A DNA stretch of 64,000 nucleotides from positions 132,504,831 to 132,568,830 of the forward strand of contig JAIOJX010000002.1 in assembly GCA_022376925.1 (NCBI GenBank), written 5' to 3'. Numbering within the stretch: position 1 is the stretch's first letter; the number at the start of each line of letters is the position of its first letter. The DNA comes from Tragulus kanchil (lineage: Eukaryota > Chordata > Mammalia > Artiodactyla > Tragulidae). The position numbers and the translations under genes are program-made. Positions 43,434 to 55,970 of this stretch are shown one piece after another. The notes under the pieces are model-generated. The model was not told the origin of the DNA and did not search any database. It was given only the letters and a program-made list of their open reading frames with translations.

Positions 43434-45566
43434 GTGGTTTTGCGTCTCATGTTCCCTTCTGATCATTTGGTTTGGGTTTAATGCTGGATTGTTCCTCCCA
43501 TCGACAATGATGATGATGACTCCTGTCCTGAAGGTCAAGTCTGCATCAGGTGCTGCTCTGACGGTTTTAACCCTGTCATCTGCTCACGGCATCCTCATCA
43601 CGATCCTGCCAGGTGGATGCCTTCGGTTGCCATTTTTCAGATGAGGCGACTGAAGACAAGAAAAGTTAAGAACCCCTTGTTGGAGGGCAGTCAGATGGCG
43701 AGGGTTTGAATCCTGACTTTTTATCTCGCCCTGCTGCTGCCTTCTGGATGGATATTCTTGAATTTTTCTAATGAGTTAGATCAGAGAGAGAGGCTCTGTA
43801 GATCTCTTCCCCTCCTCCTCTGGCAGGAAGCCAGCTTGCCTCTCAGCACATATAATTGGTGATGGCCTCAGGCAGGAAGACAAATCCAGCTTATGCCCTG
43901 CAGGACCCCCGGGGTCTCGGGTTGAAATGCGCAGCCCTCTGCACGCAGGAGAGCAGCGGTCATGCTGCAGGTGCAGCTCCTGTGCACGTTTTCAGTGTCC
44001 GTACTGTCGGGTTCCCAGCCTCCACCTTCCGCAAGCGTACCCCGGCTGCGGGCAGAGATCACGGTCCCTGGCGTGTGGGTCACAGTGTGCTGGCCGTGGC
44101 TCTGATCAGCCAGGACCTGTGCTTTGGGCCGGTTATTAAAATTTTTGAAGATAGCTCAGCTCAATCCCCTCACAGAACCCTCTCCTCCAAGCTTGACAGG
44201 GGCTGGAAGTCTTTCAGTCTACCTTCCAGTGGGACTTAGAAGTAAGCTATTCCCTCTAGTCCTGACCCAGGGGTTCAGCCACAGTGACTGGCCTGGGCTC
44301 CACTCCCGAGGAGTGGTGGCTATGGGTGTGGGTCTGTGTGCAAACGTGTGTGTGTGTTTACCTGGCTTTACTGAAGAAATGCTGTCATGGAAGAGACAGT
44401 AAACAACTTAAGATTAAATATTAGGTCTTTCCTTGTTCTTTAAAGTTCTTTGTCCATCCTTGCCTCCTGAGGGCCTTTAAACACTTAAGAAAAATAAATA
44501 TTTATTCTTACCTGGAGCCTGTGGTTTTCGTCTCATGTTCCCTTCTGATCATTTGGTTTGGGTTTAATGCTGTTTTCCTCCCATCGACAATGATGATGAT
44601 GACTCCTGTCCTGAAGGTCAAGTCTGCATCAGGTGCTGCTCTGACGGTTTTAACCCTGTCATCTGCTCACGGCATCCTCATCACGATCCTGCCAGGTGGA
44701 TGCCTTCGGTTGCCATTTTTCAGATGAGGCGACTGAAGACAAGAAAAGTTAAGAACCCCTTGTTGGAGGGCAGTCAGATGGCGAGGGTTTGAATCCTGAC
44801 TTTTTATCTCGCCCTGCTGCTGCCTTCTGGATGGATATTCTTGAATTTTTCTAATGAGTTAGATCAGAGAGAGAGGCTCTGTAGATCTCTTCCCCTCCTC
44901 CTCTGGCAGGAAGCCAGCTTGCCTCTCAGCACATATAATTGGTGATGGCCTCAGGCAGGAAGACAAATCCAGCTTATGCCCTGCAGGACCCCCGGGGTCT
45001 CGGGTTGAAATGCGCAGCCCTCTGCACGCAGGAGAGCAGCGGTCACGCTGCAGGTGCAGCTCCTGTGCACGTTTTCAGTGTCCGTACTGTCGGGTTCCCA
45101 GCCTCCACCTTCCGCAACGTACCCCGGCTGCGGGCAGAGATCACGGTCCCTGGCGTGTGGGTCACAGTGTGCTGGCCGTGGCTCTGATCAGCCAGGACCT
45201 GTGCTTTGGGCCGGTTATTAAAATTTTTGAAGATAGCTCAGCTCAATCCCCTCACAGAACCCTCTCCTCCAAGCTTGACAGGGGCTGGAAGTCTTTCAGT
45301 CTACCTTCCAGTGGGACTTAGAAGTAAGCTATTCCCTCTAGTCCTGACCCAGGGGTTCAGCCACAGTGACTGGCCTGGGCTCCACTCCCGAGGAGTGGTG
45401 GCTATGGGTGTGGGTCTGTGTGCAAACGTGTGTGTGTGTTTACCTGGCTTTACTGAAGAAATGCTGTCATGGAAGAGACAGTAAACAACTTAAGATTAAA
45501 TATTAGGTCTTTCCTTGTTCTTTAAAGTTCTTTGTCCATCCTTGCCTCCTGAGGGCCTTTAAACAC
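43434..45566. repeat. Direct duplication D12 (1.05 kb x 2)
   Basis: Copy 1 is 43434-44484 and copy 2 is 44521-45566. The 36 bases between match neither flank. The head of copy 2 lacks several bases (gctgttttcc against gctggattgttcc). The unit includes a minus-strand MIR and a TG-rich tract. Confidence 0.92.
43535..43715 (-). mobile_element. MIR-like fragment, minus strand (copy at 44618-44798)
   Basis: Contains catcctcatcacgatcctgccaggtggatg, atttttcagatgaggcgactgaag and gcgagggtttgaatcctgac, a reversed MIR. The second copy belongs to D12. Confidence 0.65.
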
Positions 45567-46139
45567 ATTTGTATTGCCTCCCTATGAAACATATATGCAG
45601 TAACTGTCATGGCAGCCTTTATCTCTAATGGCTCAGCAAACAATTTCACCTGGAGCACTCACCAGTCCAACATCATTCTCTGCAACTCTGCAGGGAGTGC
45701 TGCTTCCTGGGACCATCAAGGCTCTGTTAGCTGGAGTCTCCCAGAAGGCTTTTCAGGTCAAATAATAGCACACGGCACAGGTGCATTGGCCCATCCTCCA
45801 GGGAGAACATCTCCGTTGGGGGAGCCACCTGGCTCACTTCCAGGTGCGTGTCATCTCCACTGACACCGGAGGCTGGAAGACCCTTGAAGTGACTGAGGTC
45901 AACAAGTCTGGCCTTGAGCTACCCACCCCTGGGATCTGCTCCATTCGTCTTTTTCTGTTTCTTGCCATGTAAGGCCCACTGAGACCCCACTCTCTGCCAT
46001 GCCGTCTTGGGTCATGGAACCTGAGACGGATGGGCGGGCTGCATTTCCACTAGTGTCCAATCATCTTCAGGACCTCTCTCACTTGGAAGACTTTGTACTT
46101 TGAGGAATGGACATGACCACTCACCAGCCTGTAGCACCA

Positions 46140-46270
46140 CTGGAATGGAAGCTCCTGTGGGCAGAAACCTTGACTGTCTTGTTCTCCGCCATCTTCCTTC
46201 TGCTCAGCAGCCCCTAGTGGGCTGGGTCATGGTTGGCCTTCACTGCATGTTTGTTGAATATGTAAACGAA
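46140..46270 (+). mobile_element. L2-like fragment (copy at 47202-47330)
   Basis: Words like ggaatggaagctcctgtgggcagaaaccttgactgtc and atgtttgttgaatatg follow an L2 3' end. The second copy belongs to D13. Confidence 0.55.
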
Positions 46271-46379
46271 GCCACTTCCCCCTCCCACTAAACTGAACTC
46301 AGTAGGACTTCTGATCAGGCCAATGTTGGGAAACTTCAGCTCCAGGGTTGCTGGGGAGACCTGATAAGAATATACTCAC

Positions 46380-46660
46380 TTAACAAAAACTTATTGAGGA
46401 CTCCCTTTTTGCCCACCCCTGTGCTGGGCACAAAGGATGCAAAGTACTCACAGCCCCATCCTTACGCAGCCCCTGTTCTGCTGGGAGCTGGAGAGGCACG
46501 TAATAAACACACACACGAATCAGACAGCGGTAAACACTATGGAGAGAAGTCACTCTAGTGTTGATGGGAGTGAGGGCAGAGAACAAACTTTAGGTAAAAA
46601 TCAGGTGGTCATGAGGAAGATGCTGATTGAACAGAGACTCAAAGGTGGCATGGGGTGGCA
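46380..46660 (-). mobile_element. L2-like fragment, minus strand (copy 47439-47950)
   Basis: Reads taacaaaaacttattgagga, cccctgtgctgggcacaaaggatgc and gtggtcatgaggaag, a reversed L2 end. Copy 2 continues further (gggccagatcaggcaaggccttgaggac) because it is joined to its real flank. Confidence 0.65.
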
Positions 46661-47950
46661 TGCGTGCACCTAAACTTGATCTACATCTAATGGCTCAGCA
46701 AACAATTTCACCTGGAGCACTCACCAGTCCAACATCATTCTCTGCAACTCTGCAGGGAGTGCTGCTTCCTGGGACCATCAAGGCTCTGTTAGCTGGAGTC
46801 TCCCAGAAGGCTTTTCAGGTCAAATAATAGCACACGGCACAGGTGCATTGGCCCATCCTCCAGGGAGAACATCTCCGTTGGGGGAGCCACCTGGCTCACT
46901 TCCAGGTGCGTGTCATCTCCACTGACACCGGAGGCTGGAAGACCCTTGAAGTGACTGAGGTCAACAAGTCTGGCCTTGAGCTACCCACCCCTGGGATCTG
47001 CTCCATTCGTCTTTTTCTGTTTCTTGCCATGTAAGGCCCACTGAGACCCCACTCTCTGCCATGCCGTCTTGGGTCATGGAACCTGAGACGGATGGGCGGG
47101 CTGCATTTCCACTAGTGTCCAATCATCTTCAGGACCTCTCTCACTTGGAAGACTTTGTACTTTGAGGAATGGACATGACCACTCACCAGCCTGTAGCACC
47201 ACTGGAATGGAAGCTCCTGTGGGCAGAAACCTTGACTGTCTTGTTCTCCGCCATCTTCCTTCTGCTCAGCAGCCCCTAGTGGGCTGGGTCATGGTTGGCC
47301 TTCACTGCATGTTTGTTGAGTATGTAAACGAAGCCACTTCCTCCCACTAAACTGAACTCAGTAGGACTTCTGATCAGGCCAATGTTGGGAAACTTCAGCT
47401 CCAGGGTTGCTGGGGAGACCTGATAAGAATATACTCACTTAACAAAAACTTATTGAGGACTCCCTTTTTGCCCACCCCTGTGCTGGGCACAAAGGATGCA
47501 AAGTACTCACAGCCCCATCCTTACGCAGCCCCTGTTCTGCTGGGAGCTGGAGAGGCACGTAATAAACACACACACGAATCAGACAGCGGTAAACACTATG
47601 GAGAGAAGTCACTCTAGTGTTGATGGGAGTGAGGGCAGAGAACAAACTTTAGGTAAAAATCAGGTGGTCATGAGGAAGATGCTGATTGAACAGAGACTCA
47701 AAGGTGGCATGGGGTGGCATGCGTGCACCTAAACTTAGATCTACATCTACATTCACATCCATATCTACATTTACATTGTCATTTGTATCCAGTCAGGGTA
47801 GCAAGGAGGAGCAAGTGTGAAGTCCCAGAGGCAGGACTGAAGCTCCAGGTGTCAGAGGACCAGCATGTGGATGTGGAGGATGGAGAGAGGCAGGAGATGA
47901 GCTTGTAGAGTAATGGGCCAGATCAGGCAAGGCCTTGAGGACATCATGGG

Positions 47951-48780
47951 GCTTCGCCTCCTGGTTCTGAAGGAACCGGAAGTGGAAGAAAGTGGAGCCC
48001 CATGGGATCTTTGCCTCTTCTCTGTGACACAAGGGCAACCTAGGAGAAGTGCCTGGGGCTCCAGAACCCCCCAGGTTCTGTCTTGCATCCTCCACATACT
48101 ATTGGCTCCCTGTAGTTTCCATCCTGTTCCTTCCTTGAGAAGGAGTCTTTGTATCAGTTCAGTTTGGTGAACATCATCTTAGAAGATTTAACTCAGGATT
48201 TTGTTTCCAGGCCCCTTGCTGTGTCCTTGACATGAGGAAAGACCCTCCTCTCCCCTCCATGCTGCTGACCCCTGACAGCACATCTCCTTCTTCCCACACA
48301 ACCAGGTGAGCAGTCAGCCACAGGAGTCTCTTCACATCATCCGCAGGTGGTGTATCTTGACTTACATCCCTGTCGAGAACTGGGAAAGGCTGTGGATTCA
48401 GGTCTGGCTGGATCCAGGAGCTCTGACAACATCCCCCGGAATGGGCTCCTCTCTTGCTATCTTCTGACTCTGCCATTAGGTCTGGCTCTCCTTTCATGGT
48501 GCCACCATCAGCTTTAGACACGTAGCCCAACATTTTAGCATTATTGAGAGAGAGAGAGAGAGAACTTGGTCTTTCCTGGTCCTGTCAGTGTAAATCCCTG
48601 GATTCGCTTTGACTGGGGCTGCTTGGGGCAAGCAGCATCTCTGAATGGATCCCTGTGGGCAGGATGGTGAAGTACACTGATTGGCCAAGGCTAGGTCAGG
48701 AGGTTACCCCAAATCCTACCCCGGATAACACTGACCAAACAGCAAAGGGCTGATTCCAGAAGAGTTCAGCTATCAGACTG
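47951..48780. other. Intergenic sequence with a short GA repeat
   Basis: A (GA)n run lies at 48545-48563. Nothing else is recognised. Confidence 0.4.
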
Positions 48781-49316
48781 TGGGAGGCGGAATGCTAAAC
48801 TGGCCCCAAACTCCCTGGTGTACACACCCCGCACCTACAGGCAGAGCCTGTGCATAGAAGTGGGTGTCACTTCCATGACTGGGATGCTAATCAACTGACT
48901 TTGAGTGAAGCAAAAGGAAGGTCAACTGAGTGGGCCTGACTTGATCAGGTGCGCTGAAAGGAACCAGACAGACCCTTCCTGATGGCAGAGCTGTTAAGAA
49001 TGTGAGACCCTTTGGAGCAACCACACAGAAAGGACCCACGGTGACTTTAGGAGGCAAGAGAGGTCCCTTGGCTGCTGGCCAGCAGGAAGACAGAGACCTG
49101 GTGTTATGATCAGAAGGAATTGAAGTCTGAAAACAGCCATCCTGGAGGAGGATCTCAGCCCTGGATGAGGCCCCAGCCCCAGCTGTACCATGATTGTAGC
49201 CCAGTGAGATTCTGAGCAGAGAATTCAGCTGAGCCTTCTGACCTACACAACTGTGAGATAGTAACTGTGTGTTATTTAAGCCACTACATTTCTGTCCATT
49301 CGTTATGTAGCAATGA
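48781..49316 (+). mobile_element. MaLR/MLT1-like LTR relic interrupted by a younger solo LTR
   Basis: Words such as gaatgctaaactggccccaaac, gtgagaccctttggag, gtagcccagtgagattctgag and gtgttatttaagccactacatttctg recall MaLR LTRs. It stops at the insertion point of the solo LTR at 49317. Confidence 0.55.
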
Positions 49317-49866
49317 TGAAGGAGGAAAAGAACAAGCTCCTTCTCCTAAGAGATATACGGGAACTTACAAGCTCACCTTGTGAGAAAACTTTCCCTGTGA
49401 CCGTGGTGAACTTGGAGCTGTGCCTAAAACTATGTAACCTTAGGGACGGAAGCCATAGTCCCAGAGATAAAGAACTAGTAGCCCACCAGACCTGTGTATG
49501 ATAAGGAAACAGGTCTGACATCTAAGCCAGAGGTTCACTCCATATTTGAGCCTCCCAGGGCTAAGAAAAACACAGCGTTATTTAAAGATTGATCATCAAT
49601 GGTAAATCAATCTATGCTGATTGAAACCAGACTTCATGTTGGAATGTAACCTGTGATCACGTTCTTCATGACAATGTTTATGGGAAAACTTTGGGGAGGT
49701 GGGTTTTGGCATGTATACTTTGGGTATAAATGGTTGTCACAAAATTCATTTGTGGTCCTTGGCTAAGACGAGACTCCGCCAACGGACCCACCAGTGTAAT
49801 AAATTCCTGCCCTCCACTATCAGTTCATCCCTCTGTGAGTCTGTTTCCTGGAAATCGGCGACAACA
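49317..49866 (+). mobile_element. Solo endogenous-retrovirus LTR with TG...CA ends and 4-base target duplication
   Basis: The 550-base element starts tgaaggagg and ends gacaaca. It is flanked by atga at 49313-49316 and 49867-49870 (extended match caatga). It has a TATA-like word (tataaa, 49725) and, about 70 bases later, AATAAA (49798), the expected U3/R layout. No gag, pol or env sequence is attached. A 4-base duplication suits a class I element, but I cannot name the family. Confidence 0.65.
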
Positions 49867-50101
49867 ATGAAACACGAAGACACAGAATAAGGGGAAACGA
49901 ATGCAGGGGAAGCAAGGTGACTGAGGAGTCTGAGGAGCTGAAAGCTGAGTGGTCATCTCTGGTTGAAATGGACTAGCTCTGGAATTTAAGCTTAGTCTGA
50001 AAACATGTCCATTAGCGTGAGCACACCCCGTCACCCTCATCCACCAAAGAAGTTTCCTTGGAAGGGCGGGCCTCCTTCCCTTTTTCTATCTCTAACGCTG
50101 G

Positions 50102-50555
50102 TGTTGCCGGGAGAAAATCAATTTTAGCTCCTTGTTGTAAACGGTTTCTTTGACTTGCTTTCCGTCGCTATTGTTATTATAATCATACTTAATGGCTTGC
50201 CTTGAGGACCCTGCCTTTCTGCCCGATTGTGAGGTAAATTACCTTTGTTCAAGAATCCTCTCCACCTGTAGCTGGCAAGAAAAGAGAAGTTAACACTTCC
50301 CCTGCCTGAGTCTTGCCATTCTGAGAGATATTTGCAAGATTAATGGCCTTTTTGCTTTGTTTCCTCATCTCTCCCCGATCTATAAAATAACCTGGCATCC
50401 AAACCCCAGTAAGATGGTTTTTTCCAAGCCGCTAGCCTACTATCTTCTCAGTCAGCTGCTTTCTGAATAAAGTTGGTATCCTTGCCTCAACACCTCGTCT
50501 CTCGGATTCATTGGCCTGTCGTGCAGCGAGCAGATGGAGCTTGGACTCGGTAGCA
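50102..50555 (+). mobile_element. Second LTR-like element
   Basis: TATA box tataaaata at 50381, AATAAA at 50466, then an R/U5-like end (ctctcggattcattggcctgtcgtgcagcgagcagatggagcttggactcggtagca) resembling class I ERV LTRs of bovids. The start at tgttgccgggag is a guess; no target duplication found. No retroviral genes follow. Confidence 0.5.
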
Positions 50556-51228
50556 TCGGTAGGATCTTTTGCTTCTTGGAGGGAAGGAGGCCTAGTCTGT
50601 TTATTTATCTTCTGCATTTGTCATTGATATTGACTTAGCATCAGTTCCTCCTTTCCCACAGTACTATGAATTTCCTTTGAAAACATTCCTTTGGGATTTT
50701 CACTCGCATGGATTAGGTGGGATCAGTACCACCTTCACTTCCAGTGCAGGGCTCTGCACTGGAACCAATTCAGCATTCAGACTGGATTTACTGAAACCAG
50801 TCAGCATACCCCGTTCCCCAGGTCACAGTGATTGATTCAGAGATGGATCAGTGAGAGCGAGGCCTGGGAGTTTTATGCAACTCTTAGAAGAGAGAGCAAG
50901 ACAAAGTGCGAGAAAGAGAGGGAGATGTTCTTTTGTTCTGACTTGAGCTGTTTGGCCATCTTGAAACTGTGAGAAGAGAGGTCGTATGAAGGAACGGAAT
51001 TGAGAAATGGAATGAGAAGAATGGAGTTAAGATGCGAGAAACAACAAACAAACAGAAAGTTTAAAAAAGAGAGAGATGACGAGAGAAAACCCAGTTTCTG
51101 GTAAACATTTCTGGAGACCGTATCAAACTGTACCTGCAGATCAGTTCCAGGACTGTTCAGTTACAAGAACAAAATTGGGTTGAATTTTCTGATGATTACA
51201 ATTAGTTGGAATGACTTCTGTTTTCTTT
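50556..51228. other. Intergenic sequence, nothing recognised
   Basis: Purine-rich in parts (50885-51090, gagagagcaagacaaagtgcgag). No gene is seen. Confidence 0.4.
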
Positions 51229-51241
51229 CTTTTTCTTAATT

Positions 51242-51496
51242 TTTTTTTTGTGCCACTTCGATTGGTCTTTCATTTATTTATCTTTGTTCTTTGGCCTGTG
51301 TGGGCCTCCCATCGCAGTGGCCTCTGTTGTCGCAGAGCGCTGGCTCTGGGCGCATGCACTCCAGAGCTCTGGCTTGGTAATTGACACATTGGTCCAGCCG
51401 CTCCGCGGTACGTGGGATCTTCCCAGGCCAGGGATCGAACTGGCGTCCCTTGCACTGCAAGGCGGTGTCCTTACCCACTGAACCACCAAGGAAGCC
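51242..51496 (-). mobile_element. CHR-type SINE, minus strand (fragment repeated at 52457-52583)
   Basis: T-run and end aaccaccaaggaagccc, flanked by tctttttcttaat at about 51229-51241 and 51498-51510. The later fragment is the D14 duplicate. Confidence 0.82.
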
Positions 51497-53510
51497 CTCT
51501 TTTTCTTAATATTTAGATGTCTGCATATTGTTTTTTATTGTGCATGTAACTGATCACAAAGTGCCATTTTCTCTATGACAAAATTGTTCATGGGTTTATT
51601 GCTTCACAGGGCCCCAGTGTGTAAGGTTCAGGAGGAAAAGAGGGTGGCAAAAAAGAGGAAGAAGGAGACGGCTGACCTGCCAGAACAAACTGGGTTTATT
51701 CAGGAGAACAGCCGGGCTGTTTCTCAGAGAGGAGAGGGCAGCATCAACAGTCTTGGCAACAGGGGTTATATGATCGGGGCAGGAAAAGCTAGGGCGGGAA
51801 CAATTTTCCATAGATCAGGTGGCATCGTTTCAGGAAGGGGGTCTTCCCAGAATCAGGAGCCCGGTCATGGTGCCTCAGCAGGATGTGCACCTCCAGCTCG
51901 GTTGTGACAGGGAATTATTTTCAGAAGACACACTGTTCCTCTTCTTATCGGACCTTGGCAGGGTGTGCAGTCTTGCAAGAGGGGATGGGACCTTAGCAGG
52001 AGCACACACGTTTTGCAAGGGTGATGGGGGCCTCCTGGCTGTCCTGATGCTCTGTTTTACCCAGTTTTACCCTGAATTTGACTCCGATGCACCTGAGTGT
52101 CTGTTGGGTTTATAGGAACCCTGTTTTTGAAAACTATTCTTTACCCAGATGATAAAATAGTGATTTAGTGTTCAAGGTTTTTGCCTTAAGCCCAGGTCTT
52201 GTTCTGGAGGTGAAGCTCATCCGAGCACGGAGATTTGCTCCTCTCACCCTGCGGGGGCCTTCCTTGTTGGGAATTTGGCCTCAGGCGGCTGAGTCATATC
52301 CGGCTGACTCCACGTACTCAAGTTTGGATCCGCTTGTCCAATGGGGCAGTGCCTTCTGTCCCCCAGGGCAGTGAGAACCATCTCCTGCTTTTCTTCCTCC
52401 TGATTTAGCATCACACAAGGCACACAGTGCCTTCTGTCCCCATGGGTCAGTGAGAACTGGCTTGGTAATTGACACATTGGTCCAGCGCTCCTGACGTGGG
52501 ATCTTCCCAGGCCAGGGATCGAACTGGCGTCCCTTGCACTGCAAGGCGGTGTCCTTACCCACTGAACCACCAAGGAAGCCCTCTTTTCTTAATATTTAGA
52601 TGTCTGCATATTGTTTTTTATTGTGCATGTAACTGATCACAAAGTGCCATTTTCTCTATGACAAAATTGTTCATGGGTTTATTGCTTCACAGGGCCCCAG
52701 TGTGTAAGGTTCAGGAGGAAAAGAGGGTGGCAAAAAAGAGGAAGAAGGAGACGGCTGACCTGCCAGAACAAACTGGGTTTATTCAGGAGAACAGCCGGGC
52801 TGTTTCTCAGAGAGGAGAGGGCAGCATCAACAGTCTTGGCAACAGGGGTTATATGATCGGGGCAGGAAAAGCTAGGGCGGGAACAATTTTCCATAGATCA
52901 GGTGGCATCGTTTCAGGAAGGGGGTCTTCCCAGAATCAGGAGCCCGGTCATGGTGCCTCAGCAGGATGTGCACCTCCAGCTCGGTTGTGACAGGGAATTA
53001 TTTTCAGAAGACACACTGTTCCTCTTCTTATCGGACCTTGGCAGGGGTGTGCAGTCTTGCAAGAGGGGATGGGACCTTAGCAGGAGCACACACGTTTTGC
53101 AAGGGTGATGGGGGCCTCCTGGCTGTCCTGATGCTCTGTTTTACCCAGTTTTACCCTGAATTTGACTCCGATGCACCTGAGTGTCTGTTGGGTTTATAGG
53201 AACCCTGTTTTTGAAAACTATTCTTTACCCAGATGATAAAATAGTGATTTAGTGTTCAAGGTTTTTGCCTTAAGCCCAGGTCTTGTTCTGGAGGTGAAGC
53301 TCATCCGAGCAGGGAGATTTGCTCCTCTCACCCTGCGGGGGCCTTCCTTGTTGGGAATTTGGCCTCAGGCGGCTGAGTCATATCCGGCTGACTCCACGTA
53401 CTCAAGTTTGGATCCGCTTGTCCAATGGGGCAGTGCCTTCTGTCCCCCAGGGCAGTGAGAACCATCTCCTGCTTTTCTTCCTCCTGATTTAGCATCACTC
53501 AAGGCACACA
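51369..53510. repeat. Direct duplication D14 (about 1.05 kb x 2)
   Basis: Copy 1 is 51369 to about 52426 and copy 2 is 52457-53510. The 30 bases between partly repeat an upstream word of copy 1 (cagtgccttctgtcccc). Copy 2 begins in a CHR SINE with several missing bases. Confidence 0.9.
51511..52426. other. Intergenic sequence in D14, nothing recognised
   Basis: Open frames up to 110 codons (51575-51907, repeated at 52658-52990) have no recognisable domain and no codon-level sign of selection that I can see. Confidence 0.4.
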
Positions 53511-55671
53511 TTCTGGGTACAGGGAAGGGGCCTTTAGTTCTCCTGTGCAGACTGAGTTGGCTGGCATGTCAGCCTGCTCTTACCGAGTCTGAGTTTCTAA
53601 CTGGCATCCAGATGTGACTTGTGTGTCTTCACACAGATGGGAGTGGGGGCTTTTCTCTTCGTTGTGTACAGTGCACAACTGTCTCCATGGGCAAACACCC
53701 ACACCAGTCCTGTCAGGTACAGGGCCAGAGCGATGAAAGAACAGAGCTTGATTTGCAAGACTGCTCAGTGGATCCCTGTGAATATATTATAGTTCCTTAC
53801 TCTCCACTTCCCCCCAAGGACTGACACTCTTACAACATCCAGAAGCAGGCTCAAAACCCTGCCCTCGGTGCCTGTGCTGCATTTATGAATAACACCTCTA
53901 GTTCTGGGCAGTCATTACTTTATTTTAAAAGCTATTTTGTGTTTCTCTGGAATACCAGCTGGGGAGAGCCTATGGACGTCTGCTCCTTCCCAAGAGAATT
54001 GCTATGACTTCTGCACTTTCTAGCTCATAGCAAGCTGCCTGGTGTTTTGTTTGGATGTTTTTCCATTTGTACCTCCAGATCCACCCTTTATTGTTGTCAA
54101 CTTCCCTCTGCTCCGGAGCCTGGGTGGACTCCAGGGTCTCTGGTTTCCAACTGGGTTGACCAGCGGGGCCCAGCAGAGAATTGGAGGGTCCTGACTCCCT
54201 TTCTTCCAGCCTGAGGATCCCGTCCTCCTTGAAGGCCAAAGTTCCTTTGGGTGGCTCTTTTTCACAGCTACAACTCTCTCTGGGTTCCTGAAGCCTCACT
54301 TTCCTTTTCCCCTTTAGCCTGGTGGTAAGGGCTTGGCACTGCTAACAATTCCAGGGTAATTCACAGGCCTTATTTTCTCTTAACCCTACCTGTACCTCTG
54401 CAATCTTCTCTTCATTTAAGTCTCTTCAAATAGCCTATGGAGTGTGCCATGCTAATGGCAGGACCAGACTGATCCCTTCAGAACATCCAACATCAAAGAA
54501 TACATTCTCCAAAGGAAGCAACACGAGTCTCAAAGAAGTTTGTTCAATGTCTCTCTGATTCTGTCCCCAGGGCAGTGAGAACCATCTCCTGTTTTCCGAT
54601 TTAGCATCACTCAAGGCACACATTCTGGGTACAGGGAAGGGGCCTTTAGTTCTCCTGTGCAGACTGAGTTGGCTGGCATGTCAGCCTGCTCTTACCGAGT
54701 CTGAGTTTCTAACTGGCATCCAGATGTGACTTGTGTGTCTTCACACAGATGGGAGTGGGGCTTTTCTCTTCATTGTGTACAGTGCACATCTGTCTCCATG
54801 GGCAAACACCCACACCAGTCCTGTCAGGTACAGGGCCAGAGCGATGAAAGAACAGAGCTTGATTTGCAAGACTGCTCAGTGGATCCCTGTGAATATATTA
54901 TAGTTCCTTACTCTCCACTTCCCCCCAAGGACTGACACTCTTACAACATCCAGAAGCAGGCTCAAAACCCTGCCCTCGGTGCCTGTGCTGCATTTATGAA
55001 TAACACCTCTAGTTCTGGGCAGTCATTACTTTATTTTAAAAGCTATTTTGTGTTTCTCTGGAATACCAGCTGGGGAGAGCCTATGGACGTCTGCTCCTTC
55101 CCAAGAGAATTGCTATGACTTCTGCACTTTCTAGCTCATAGCAAGCTGCCTGGTGTTTTGTTTGGATGTTTTTCCATTTGTACCTCCAGATCCACCCTTT
55201 ATTGTTGTCAACTTCCCTCTGCTCCGGAGCCTGGGTGGACTCCAGGGTCTCTGGTTTCCAACTGGGTTGACCAGCGGGGCCCAGCAGAGAATTGGAGGGT
55301 CCTGACTCCCTTTCTTCCAGCCTGAGGATCCTGTCCTCCTTGAAGGCCAAAGTTCCTTTGGGTGGCTCTTTTTCACAGCTACAACTCTCTCTGGGTTCCT
55401 GAAGCCTCACTTTCCTTTTCCCCTTTAGCCTGGTGGTAAGGGCTTGGCACTGCTAACAATTCCAGGGTAATTCACAGGCCTTATTTTCTCTTAACCCTAC
55501 CTGTACCTCTGCAATCTTCTCTTCATTTAAGTCTCTTCAAATAGCCTATGGAGTGTGCCATGCTAATGGCAGGACCAGACTGATCCCTTCAGAACATCCA
55601 ACATCAAAGAATACATTCTCCAAAGGAAGCAACACGAGTCTCAAAGAAGTTTGTTCAATGTCTCTCTGATT
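53439..55671. repeat. Direct duplication D15 (about 1.11 kb x 2), overlapping D14
   Basis: Copy 1 is 53439-54560 and copy 2 is 54561-55671. The head of copy 2 has lost about nine bases (gttttccgattt against gcttttcttcctcctgattt). The remainder is nearly identical. No gene or repeat family was recognised inside. Confidence 0.92.
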
Positions 55672-55970
55672 GGGGTGGTGGTCCACCTCCAGTAGGGATG
55701 AATTAGGTCAATGAATGCTGCCCTATCTTATTGGATCAAGTTTGTTATTAATCTCATGAGGATGCATCCCGCTTACTTCCGGCTCAGGAAGAGCTAGCTG
55801 GGACTACACCCATCATTAATGATCCTGGATACAATTCTCAAATCAATCTGGGCTCAGATGAATCTATCCAGCCCATGAGGAGCCCCCCAGTTTCACGACC
55901 AAAGAAAAACTGAAGCCCCACATGGGTTTCCATGAATTCCTTATGAAGCATTGCCTCCTAAAAAGACTAA
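53511..55970. other. Intergenic sequence in and after D15, nothing recognised
   Basis: No gene or nameable repeat. The minus-strand 109-codon frames at 53970 and 55081 are duplicate copies without domain content. Confidence 0.4.

Larger units (their letters stand above)
45624..47750. repeat. Direct duplication D13 (1.06 kb x 2)
   Basis: Copy 1 is 45624-46685 and copy 2 is 46686 to about 47750. The junction falls in the word tctacatcta. Differences: three bases in a C-run, one A near the end, and a single substitution or two. It holds L2-like sequence. Confidence 0.92.
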
